This document shows, piece after piece, positions 44,609 through 51,465 of a stretch of DNA of 64,000 nt. Within the stretch, counting starts at the first letter, position 1. Each line of letters begins with the position of its first letter. Source of the stretch: an uncultured Clostridiaceae bacterium (GTDB lineage Bacteria; Bacillota; Clostridia; Clostridiales; Clostridiaceae); NCBI GenBank assembly GCA_946405135.1, contig CAMJGD010000001.1:434001-498000 (forward strand). Reading direction: 5' to 3'. Position numbers and translations under genes: made by a program. Below the pieces are notes generated by a model. The model worked only from the letters and a program-made list of their open reading frames with translations. It did not search any database and was not told the DNA's origin.

Positions 44609-45403
44609 ATGAACAATAAAAAAAATAATATTTTCTTTAGAAATGAAAACAGTGAACATTTAACCAAAACACAAAAAATCATAAATATATCTTTGGTTTT
44701 ACTAGCTCTGATTTTAATACTTATATATTCCTTTAATAAATTAGATTATAATATGAGACTTGAAACCATATATCAATATAGACACAGATTTTTCACTGGA
44801 TTTTTGATGACCATAGCTATAAGTTTCTTTGCTTTAATATTAAGTTTAATCATAGGAACATTATTTGCCTTTGCAAGCAAATCTAAATTTCTCCCTCTTT
44901 ACTATTTAAGCAGAGTTTATGTAGAACTTATAAGAGGTACTCCTCTTTTGGTACAAATATATGTATTTTACTATATCATAGCTACAGCTTTTAATATGGA
45001 AAACAAATATGTGCTTGGAGTAATAATATTGTCCGTATTTACTGGTGCCTATGTATGTGAAATTTTAAGAGCCGGCATTGAAAGTATAGATAAAACCCAA
45101 ATAGAAACTGCTCGTTCCTTGGGATTTACTACTTATCAAAGATACAAATTTATCATAATACCACAGGTAATAAAGAGGATTCTCCCTCCTTTAGCTGGCC
45201 AATTTCTTTCATTAATTAAAGATTCTTCTTTATTATCTGTAATTGCTGTAAGTGAGCTAACAAAAAATGTACAAGAAGTAGATTCCATAAATTTTGCTAC
45301 TCTTGAAAACTATATGATACTAGCCATACTATACTTAATTTTAACTTTGCCTGTATCTAATTTATCTAAAAGACTGGAAAGGAAGTTCAATTATGAAAAT
45401 TAG
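44609..45403 (+). CDS. Amino-acid ABC transporter permease
   Basis: 264-residue inner-membrane subunit of the HisMQ family with an extra hydrophilic N-terminal ~20 residues. About five helices (36-52, 72-97, 108-128, 140-165, 230-250). The EAA loop IETARSLGFTTYQRYKFIII and RGTPLLVQIYVFYY are present. The ATG at 44609 is preferred to a TTG six codons upstream, which lies in the SD region (GAAAGGA). It overlaps the ATPase gene by 11 bp. Confidence 0.94.
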   Translation: MNNKKNNIFFRNENSEHLTKTQKIINISLVLLALILILIYSFNKLDYNMRLETIYQYRHRFFTGFLMTIAISFFALILSLIIGTLFAFASKSKFLPLYYLSRVYVELIRGTPLLVQIYVFYYIIATAFNMENKYVLGVIILSVFTGAYVCEILRAGIESIDKTQIETARSLGFTTYQRYKFIIIPQVIKRILPPLAGQFLSLIKDSSLLSVIAVSELTKNVQEVDSINFATLENYMILAILYLILTLPVSNLSKRLERKFNYEN

Positions 45404-46127
45404 CATAAAAAACTTATCAAAATCTTTTGATGGAAAAGTGGTTTTAAATAATCTTAATGTGGAAGTAGAAAATTTTCACTCTTTAGCTATTATAGGTCCC
45501 TCTGGAGGCGGAAAATCTACTTTACTCAGAATAATAGCAGGACTTCAAAATCCTGATCAAGGAGAAATATATATAAATGATAATAAAATCATTTATGATG
45601 AAAAGCTATTAAAAGAGTACAGAAAAACCATAGGAGTAGTATTTCAGTCCTATAATCTTTTTCCGCACCTCACTGCTTTTGAAAATATTGTTCTTCCTTT
45701 AGTAGAAGTACATAAAATTAAAAAAGCGGAAGCTGAAAACATAACAAGCACCCTATTAAATAGATTTCAACTTTCAGAGCATGCTTATAAAAAGCCTTTA
45801 GAGCTTTCAGGCGGTCAGCAGCAAAGAGTTGCTGTAGCAAGAGCCTTAGCCACAAACTCAAAATTTTTGCTATTTGATGAACCCACTTCTGCTCTAGACC
45901 CTGAACTTACTTCAGAGGTTTTAGATATGATAAAAGAATTAGAAAATCAAGACAAAGACTTACTACTAGTAACCCATGAAATGGGCTTTGCAAGACAATC
46001 TTGCGATTATGTGTTATTCATGTATAACGGACAAGTAATAGAACAGGGTAAAAGTGAAGAACTATTTAACAACCCCAAAACTCCAGAATTAAAAAATTTT
46101 TTAAATAAAGTATTAGAATGGAGATAA
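45393..46127 (+). CDS. Amino-acid ABC transporter ATP-binding protein
   Basis: GlnQ/HisP-type ATPase of 244 residues. Walker A GPSGGGKSTLL, Q-loop VVFQSYNLFPH, signature LSGGQQQRVAVARALA, Walker B LLFDEPTSALDPE and the switch His in LLVTHEMGFARQ are all intact. Overlaps the permease gene. The set encodes one binding protein, one permease (presumably a homodimer) and one ATPase, a complete polar amino-acid importer. Confidence 0.96.
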   Translation: MKISIKNLSKSFDGKVVLNNLNVEVENFHSLAIIGPSGGGKSTLLRIIAGLQNPDQGEIYINDNKIIYDEKLLKEYRKTIGVVFQSYNLFPHLTAFENIVLPLVEVHKIKKAEAENITSTLLNRFQLSEHAYKKPLELSGGQQQRVAVARALATNSKFLLFDEPTSALDPELTSEVLDMIKELENQDKDLLLVTHEMGFARQSCDYVLFMYNGQVIEQGKSEELFNNPKTPELKNFLNKVLEWR

Positions 46128-46174
46128 TGTAAGCTGCATATTATGTCTACAACACAGAAATTTCCAGAACATTA

Positions 46175-46203
46175 TTGACAAATCATCTTTACCCATTTAA
46201 ATT
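46175..46203 (+). promoter_or_regulatory. Candidate promoter for the dehydratase-type pair
   Basis: TTGACA (46175-46180), 17 bases, TAAATT (46198-46203). The -35 is perfect and the -10 is 4 of 6. It lies in the 95-bp gap after the ABC ATPase gene, so the next two genes may be expressed independently of the transporter. Confidence 0.6.
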
Positions 46204-46222
46204 AGTAGTTGAGGTGTAAAAT

Positions 46223-47485
46223 ATGGACATAATTAAAACTTATGGAAATTTGATAAAAGAAAAAATCGAAAAACCTGAAAGTGCCTTGAAACTAATAAAA
46301 TTTGGACTTTCCATGGAAAATTTAAGAGTAAATAAATTTCCTGAAAAAGATTTGCCTGAAGCTTTTCAGTACTTAAATCAGATATGCCTTAAATTCATAC
46401 TAGACCCTTTAAAAAATCCAGATAATTCTGCTTGGGTTAATCTATTTGCTCCTTCAGAACTACTGCATGCTTTTAATATATATCCTCTTTCTATAGAAGC
46501 TATGGCATCTTTTTTGTCTGGACTCATGTGTGAAGATACTTTTATAGATTATGCAGAAGAAAAAGGTATTGCTGAAACCTTATGCAGCTATCACAAAGCT
46601 TTTATTGGCATATCAGAATCAAAGGTACTTCCAAAACCTAAATTTGCTCTTACTACTACCAGCATCTGTGATGCTAATACCAATACTTTTAGATATTTAT
46701 CAGCTAAGCAAGGAATACCTTATTTTATTATAGATGTTCCCTATGAATATTCTAAATGTAGTGAAGAATATGTAGTAAAACAGCTTAAAGAAGCCATTTT
46801 AATGATGGAAAATCTTCTAGATAAAAAATTAGATATGGACTTATTAAAAGAAATTATTCAAAGAGAAAATGAAACCACTCTTTACAGAAAAGACTACATA
46901 AAAAATATTGGCAAAAAATATTTTAAAACTACTTTAACACTTGAAATGTACATGCTTTTTACCACTCATATGTTTATGGGTACTGAAGAAACTTTAGAAT
47001 TCTTTAAAAGGTTATCTAAAGAAGTTCAAAATTCTGAAGGGAAAAAAGGTTTAAGTATCTTTTGGGTTCATCTCATACCTTTCTATCATGATATATTAAA
47101 AGGCTATTTCAATTTGAATCCTAAATATCAGCTTTTAGGTTGTGACCTTAATTTTGACTACCTAGAGGAAATGGACTACACAAAACCTTTAAACTCTTTA
47201 GCAAGAAAAATTATACTAAATCATGGTAATGGATATTATACTAGAAAAATAGATTCTCTAATAAATATTTTTAAAGATTTAAATCCTGATGCAGTAATAA
47301 ATTTCTGCCACTGGGGCTGCAAACAATCCAGCGGCGGTGTAATGCTTTTAAAAGAAGAAATGATGAAAAGAGGTATACCTTTTCTCTCTATAGATGGTGA
47401 TGGTGTTGACAGAAGAAACAGTCATTCTGGCCAAATTCAAACCAGATTAGAAGCATTTTTAGAAATGATAGAAAAAAATAATTAG
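46223..47485 (+). CDS. 2-Hydroxyacyl-CoA dehydratase/double-cubane-cluster family subunit
   Basis: 420-residue protein of the HgdB/BcrC superfamily, whose members use [4Fe-4S] or double-cubane clusters for ATP-driven, low-potential reductions such as alpha-hydroxyacyl-CoA dehydration. Seen: FAPSELLHAFNIYPLSIEA (domain 1); TTTSICDANTNTF with Cys149; Cys307; and FCHWGCKQSSGG (Cys362, Cys366), leading to the family's C-terminal GQIQTRLEAFLEM. An Asn stands where relatives usually have a Cys four residues before the Pro of the first motif. No clear CoA-substrate signature; substrate unknown. SD GAGGTG. Followed by the fused activase. Confidence 0.85.
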   Translation: MDIIKTYGNLIKEKIEKPESALKLIKFGLSMENLRVNKFPEKDLPEAFQYLNQICLKFILDPLKNPDNSAWVNLFAPSELLHAFNIYPLSIEAMASFLSGLMCEDTFIDYAEEKGIAETLCSYHKAFIGISESKVLPKPKFALTTTSICDANTNTFRYLSAKQGIPYFIIDVPYEYSKCSEEYVVKQLKEAILMMENLLDKKLDMDLLKEIIQRENETTLYRKDYIKNIGKKYFKTTLTLEMYMLFTTHMFMGTEETLEFFKRLSKEVQNSEGKKGLSIFWVHLIPFYHDILKGYFNLNPKYQLLGCDLNFDYLEEMDYTKPLNSLARKIILNHGNGYYTRKIDSLINIFKDLNPDAVINFCHWGCKQSSGGVMLLKEEMMKRGIPFLSIDGDGVDRRNSHSGQIQTRLEAFLEMIEKNN

Positions 47486-47509
47486 TACAAAGCTTAAGAA
47501 GGTGAATTT

Positions 47510-49327
47510 ATGATAGGTTATGTATGCAAATATACTCCTATAGAAATATTTCAATGTTTTGATGAAGATCCTTTAAAATTGCAGCCTGAAGTTTCAAGTT
47601 TTGATATAGCAGACTCTATTACTCATTCAACCCTGTGCACATATTCAAAAGCAGTAATTGAATATGTGCTGGATAATAAAATAGATAAATTAGTGCTTAC
47701 TAATTGTTGTGACAGCATAAAGAGAAGTTATGATGTACTTAAAGAAAAGGAAGATATAAAATTTATTCACTTTATGGATTTACCAAGAAAACAAGACCCT
47801 CTTTCCATAAATAAATATAAAGATGAAATAAAAAAGCTTATAAAAGCTTATGAAGAATTTTCAGGACTTAAATTCGATTTTAACAAATTTATTTCACTGA
47901 TAGATGCCAAAAGTCCTTTAGATAGTTCTAATGATAAATCCTCATTAAATCTTGCTCTTATGGGTGCTAGGTCTCCCGAGTTTATAAACCGCATGCTGGA
48001 AAGTCATTCAATAAAATCTAGTTATGATTTTACCTGTACCTCTCCTGCTATGAGAAATATGAACTTTGCAGCTAACTATAAAAATCTGTACTCTTCAAAT
48101 TCCAGTAACTATGAAGATGAAATACTATATAGCTATGCAGAAAGTCTTCTTAATATATATCCTTGTATGAGAATGAGTGCTAATGAAAGACGATACAAAG
48201 CATTAGATAAAGCCATAGAAAACATTGATGGTATCATATATCACACTGTAAAATTTTGTGATAACTATTCTTTTGAATATGCATATTTAAAAGATAAGTA
48301 TGATGTTCCTATATTAAAGATAGAAACAGATTATACGGAGCAAAGTGAAGGTCAGATAAAAACCAGATTAGAAGCTTTCATAGAATCCATAGAGGCTAAA
48401 AAGAAAAAAGATTCATTAAATATATCAAAAGGGCCTACTGTATGCAGCATGTGTAAAGGAGAAAATTCTCATTCTAACCATGAAGACTGGAAGAGCTATA
48501 ATATAAAAGCTATGCCATTTATGAGTACAGAATACATTTTAGGCATAGACAGTGGTTCTACTTCCACCAATGCAGTGATAATTGATGAAAATGAAAATAT
48601 TGTATCTTATGCTGTGGTAAGAACTGGTGCAAAAAGCATAGAAAGTGCAAAAAAAGCTTTTCATCTAGTATTGGAAAAAGCTCATTTAAAAGATGAAGAC
48701 ATATCCCTTATAGTATCTACGGGTTATGGAAGGATAAGTATACCCTTTGCTCATATGGATGTGACAGAAATAACCTGTCACGGTAAGGGCGCTTATCACT
48801 TAAATAAAAATGTACGCACTATCATTGATATAGGAGGCCAAGATAGCAAAGTTATAAAAATCGATGAAAGAGGCGATGTTATAGATTTTGCTATGAATGA
48901 TAAATGTGCTGCAGGTACAGGAAGATTTTTAGAAATGATGGCAAAAACTTTAGAAGTACCTTTAGACCATTTAGGAGAAGTATCTTTAAAGTGGAAGGAA
49001 GATATAAAAATAACCAATATGTGTTCTGTATTTGCTGAATCTGAGGTAATATCCCTTATAGCTCAAAACAAAGAAAAATCAGACATAATTCATGGACTTC
49101 ATAATTCCATATCAAATAGAATTGTTTCTCTTTTAGGAAGGACAGGTAAAAAAGGTGCTTACATGATGACTGGCGGGGTAGCTAAAAACCTGGGAGTAAT
49201 AAAAGCCTTAGAAGAAAAACTTGGAGAAAAGATATATGTATATAAACAACCTGAAATTGTAGGGGCTTTAGGTGCAGCTTTAATAGGCTATGAAACCATG
49301 GTATCTAAAATTAAAAAAGCTGAATAG
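47510..49327 (+). CDS. Fusion of a dehydratase-type subunit with an ASKHA-type activase
   Basis: 605 residues, two parts. Residues ~1-295 are a shortened HgdB/BcrC-like subunit: VCKYTPIEIFQCF (Cys6), LTNCCDSIKRSYDVL (Cys66/67), VKFCDNYSFEYAYL (Cys250), ETDYTEQSEGQIKTRLEAF. A linker carries a CxxC (VCSMC, 312-315). Residues ~342-600 are a BadF/HgdC-type ATPase: GIDSGSTSTNAVII, IVSTGYGR, IDIGGQDSKVI, NDKCAAGTGRFLE (Cys466), TNMCSVFAESEV (Cys505). The last two Cys would bridge the inter-subunit [4Fe-4S] cluster. 24 bp after its partner. The function is inferred: ATP-dependent electron injection into the 420-residue protein and/or its own first half. Confidence 0.87.
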   Translation: MIGYVCKYTPIEIFQCFDEDPLKLQPEVSSFDIADSITHSTLCTYSKAVIEYVLDNKIDKLVLTNCCDSIKRSYDVLKEKEDIKFIHFMDLPRKQDPLSINKYKDEIKKLIKAYEEFSGLKFDFNKFISLIDAKSPLDSSNDKSSLNLALMGARSPEFINRMLESHSIKSSYDFTCTSPAMRNMNFAANYKNLYSSNSSNYEDEILYSYAESLLNIYPCMRMSANERRYKALDKAIENIDGIIYHTVKFCDNYSFEYAYLKDKYDVPILKIETDYTEQSEGQIKTRLEAFIESIEAKKKKDSLNISKGPTVCSMCKGENSHSNHEDWKSYNIKAMPFMSTEYILGIDSGSTSTNAVIIDENENIVSYAVVRTGAKSIESAKKAFHLVLEKAHLKDEDISLIVSTGYGRISIPFAHMDVTEITCHGKGAYHLNKNVRTIIDIGGQDSKVIKIDERGDVIDFAMNDKCAAGTGRFLEMMAKTLEVPLDHLGEVSLKWKEDIKITNMCSVFAESEVISLIAQNKEKSDIIHGLHNSISNRIVSLLGRTGKKGAYMMTGGVAKNLGVIKALEEKLGEKIYVYKQPEIVGALGAALIGYETMVSKIKKAE

Positions 49328-49336
49328 ATTTAAATA

Positions 49337-49395
49337 AAAAAACCTCCTTATGACTATACCACGGAATAACCGCTGACTATTTCTAAGGGGGTTTT
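49337..49395. terminator. Bidirectional terminator between the activase fusion and helicase genes
   Basis: AAAACCTCCTTA pairs with TAAGGGGGTTTT around a ~35-base apical part that contains a small CGG/CCG stem and two copies of TGACTAT. T-runs follow on both strands. It lies between the convergent genes ending at 49327 and 49435. Confidence 0.85.
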
Positions 49396-49434
49396 AAACG
49401 CTTTATTATATATCGATAATTACTTCATTATATG

Positions 49435-51012
49435 CTAAGATCTTTTATTTTGTGCTATCTCAATATTTACTTTTCTTCTGTTTAATCTTTTTCCTGAAGA
49501 TTTTTTCATAATAATTTCTGTTAAATCTGAAGGTACATCCATAAAAGTAAATTTTTCTAATATGTCTATATCTCCTATTTCTGATACATCTATCTGAGCT
49601 GTTTCTTGAATAAACTGAAGTAATCTCTTTGGTGTTATGTTATCCATTCTTCCTATGGAGAAAAATAATCTTGAATTAGATTTTAATTCCATGGAATTTT
49701 CATCATACTGAAAAACCATTTCTTTATCAAATATCATTTTCATAAGAGCTGAAGATATATCTACTAAGTCAAACTCATCTTTAAGGCTTTCTATCATAGG
49801 TATAAAATCTGTGTAATTATCTTCCTTTAAAGCATCTTTCACACTACTTACTAAATTATTATATTTTGTTTCAAAGATATCATCTACAGTAGGCACAGTC
49901 TTTTTCTTTATACTGCTCTTAGTAAATCTCTCTATTTGCCTAACCATCATCTGTTCTCTTGAAGTAACTAATGAATAAGCTGTTCCTTCCTTATTAGCTC
50001 TTCCTGTTCTACCTATTCTATGCACATAAGATTCTAAGTCCTGAGGCATATCGTAGTTTATAACATGAGATACATCATGAACATCTATTCCTCTTGCTGC
50101 CACATCTGTAGCTACTAAAAAGTTTAATGAAGTTTCTTTGAATTTTCTTAAGGTATTTATCCTTTGGTTCTGGCTCATATCTCCATGCATACCTTCTACA
50201 TTATATCCTCTTAACTGCATGGCTCCCACTAATTCATCCACACCTTTTTTTGTCTTACAAAATATTATACTGTTTTGTGGTTCATCTGCATCTATTATTC
50301 TGCATAAAGCTTCAAATTTATTGGAATTCTTTACTGGAAAGTAGTACTGTTTAATTTTATCTGCAGTTAAAGTCTTTTTGACTATAGCTATATGCTTTAA
50401 GTCTTCCTTCATATATTTAGAAGCTAATTTTTTTATAGGATCTGGCATAGTAGCTGAAAAAAGCATGGTCTGTCTATGCTCATTGCTATTTTGTATGATA
50501 AATTCAATATCATCAATAAATCCCATATTAAGCATTTCATCCGCTTCATCTATTACTAAAAAGCTTATATCTTTAAAGTTTATGCTCTTTCTATTGATGT
50601 GATCCATGATTCTTCCAGGGGTACCTACTACGATGTTTACTCCATTTCTTAAAGCTCTTATCTGCTTTTCTATGGAATCACCGCCATAAACAGACAATAC
50701 CCTTACTCTAGAATATTTAGCAATACGTTTTAATTCTTCTGTTACCTGTATAGCAAGCTCTCTTGTAGGTGTCAATATTAATGCATCTATGTTATTAGAT
50801 GCTTTCTTTTTAGTTATACAGCTAATTATAGGTGCTCCAAAAGCTAAAGTTTTACCTGTTCCTGTCTGTGCCTGACCTATTAAGTCTCCTCCTTCAAACA
50901 CTTTAGGTATTATCTCTGCTTGTATTTGTGATGGTGCTTCAAAACCCATGTATTCTATGGCTTGTAGCACATTTTTTTCTAAGTTTAATTCATTAAAGTC
51001 TTTTTTAATCAT
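49435..51012 (-). CDS. DEAD-box RNA helicase (DbpA/YxiN-like)
   Basis: ATP-dependent RNA helicase of 525 residues: Q motif PSQIQAEIIP, Walker A AQTGTGKT, PTRELA, Walker B DEAD, SAT (LLFSATMPDP), ARGIDV and HRIGRTGR. The C-terminal ~75 residues (RLFFSIGRMDNITPKRLLQF; FTFMDVPSDLTEIIM) form the DbpA RRM that targets 23S rRNA hairpin 92 in DbpA/YxiN. A likely role in ribosome assembly, often important in the cold. A strong hairpin with five T precedes it by 35 nt, leaving no room for a promoter of its own. Confidence 0.95.
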   Translation of the reverse strand: MIKKDFNELNLEKNVLQAIEYMGFEAPSQIQAEIIPKVFEGGDLIGQAQTGTGKTLAFGAPIISCITKKKASNNIDALILTPTRELAIQVTEELKRIAKYSRVRVLSVYGGDSIEKQIRALRNGVNIVVGTPGRIMDHINRKSINFKDISFLVIDEADEMLNMGFIDDIEFIIQNSNEHRQTMLFSATMPDPIKKLASKYMKEDLKHIAIVKKTLTADKIKQYYFPVKNSNKFEALCRIIDADEPQNSIIFCKTKKGVDELVGAMQLRGYNVEGMHGDMSQNQRINTLRKFKETSLNFLVATDVAARGIDVHDVSHVINYDMPQDLESYVHRIGRTGRANKEGTAYSLVTSREQMMVRQIERFTKSSIKKKTVPTVDDIFETKYNNLVSSVKDALKEDNYTDFIPMIESLKDEFDLVDISSALMKMIFDKEMVFQYDENSMELKSNSRLFFSIGRMDNITPKRLLQFIQETAQIDVSEIGDIDILEKFTFMDVPSDLTEIIMKKSSGKRLNRRKVNIEIAQNKRS

Positions 51013-51047
51013 ATCAAATTCCTTTCTATTTTGGTTTCACATAAAAA

Positions 51048-51074
51048 TGGCTGTTGATCCATTATCAACAGCCA
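51048..51074 (-). terminator. Terminator or attenuator between the zinc-ribbon and helicase genes
   Basis: Arms TGGCTGTTGAT and ATCAACAGCCA (11 bp, perfect), then ATTTTTATG on the minus strand. It follows the zinc-ribbon stop by 20 bp and ends 35 bp before the helicase start, so helicase expression likely relies on read-through. Confidence 0.85.
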
Positions 51075-51093
51075 CTCAAAAGTTTCCTTTTAA

Positions 51094-51261
51094 TTATCTT
51101 CTGAAAGATCTATTGTTATTAGCTTGTTTTCTAGCTCTTCTACAATCTGGGCATCTCTGTGGTTCATTTTCGAATCCTTTTTCTTTGTAAAATGCCTGTT
51201 CTCCTTCAGTGAAAACAAACTCTTTTCCACAATCTTTACATGTTAAAGTCTTATCTGCCAT
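51094..51261 (-). CDS. Small zinc-ribbon protein
   Basis: A 55-residue protein, MADKTLTCKDCGKEF...RRARKQANNNRSFRR. Four Cys form two CxxC knuckles (Cys8/Cys11 and Cys37/Cys40) for one zinc ion. The C-terminal tail is Arg/Lys/Asn-rich, suggesting nucleic-acid or ribosome binding. The family is annotated as zinc-ribbon domain proteins of unknown function. SD AAGGAGA 10 nt before ATG; that SD lies in the 3' arm of a 12-bp hairpin. Upstream of the DbpA-like helicase gene, which suggests an RNA-related job. Confidence 0.88.
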   Translation of the reverse strand: MADKTLTCKDCGKEFVFTEGEQAFYKEKGFENEPQRCPDCRRARKQANNNRSFRR

Positions 51262-51268
51262 ATTAATG

Positions 51269-51331
51269 ATTCTCCTTTTTTATATGAATTTGATCTAATA
51301 AATAAAAATTTTCATTTCCAAAAAGGAGAAT
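51269..51331 (-). promoter_or_regulatory. Hairpin sequestering the zinc-ribbon SD
   Basis: Perfect 12-bp complementarity between ATTCTCCTTTTT (minus strand, 51331-51320) and AAAAAGGAGAAT (51280-51269), the latter containing the SD AAGGAGA of the zinc-ribbon gene. The loop is 39 nt. No T-run follows, so it is not a terminator; folding would hide the ribosome-binding site. An RNA thermosensor or protein/ligand-controlled switch is possible. Confidence 0.65.
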
Positions 51332-51339
51332 GTAAATTT

Positions 51340-51437
51340 CTATGTTATCGGATTCTTTTACTAGAATAACATAACTATATAAATTTTGCAAGTGGAATTT
51401 AGTTAAATTAACTAAAAATTATTTTACTTAAAATAAT
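51340..51437. repeat. Inverted repeats between the histidine kinase and zinc-ribbon genes
   Basis: Three units: a bulged hairpin TATGTTAT...TTCT / AGAATAACATA (51340-51371); a near-perfect palindrome TTTAGTTAA-A-TTAACTAAA (51398-51416); and ATTATTTT-ACTT-AAAATAAT (51418-51437) followed on the minus strand by T5. The last is a plausible AT-only terminator for the kinase gene. The other two lie in the upstream region of the zinc-ribbon gene; function unknown. Confidence 0.5.
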
Positions 51438-51465
51438 GTTTTTTGAATTTATACTTGAATAACTT

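Noticed and set aside
46223-49327. Calling the pair the classical 2-hydroxyglutaryl-CoA dehydratase (HgdABC)
   Set aside because: The gene set, fused activase and Cys pattern differ, and the other genes of glutamate fermentation are absent; only the superfamily can be supported.
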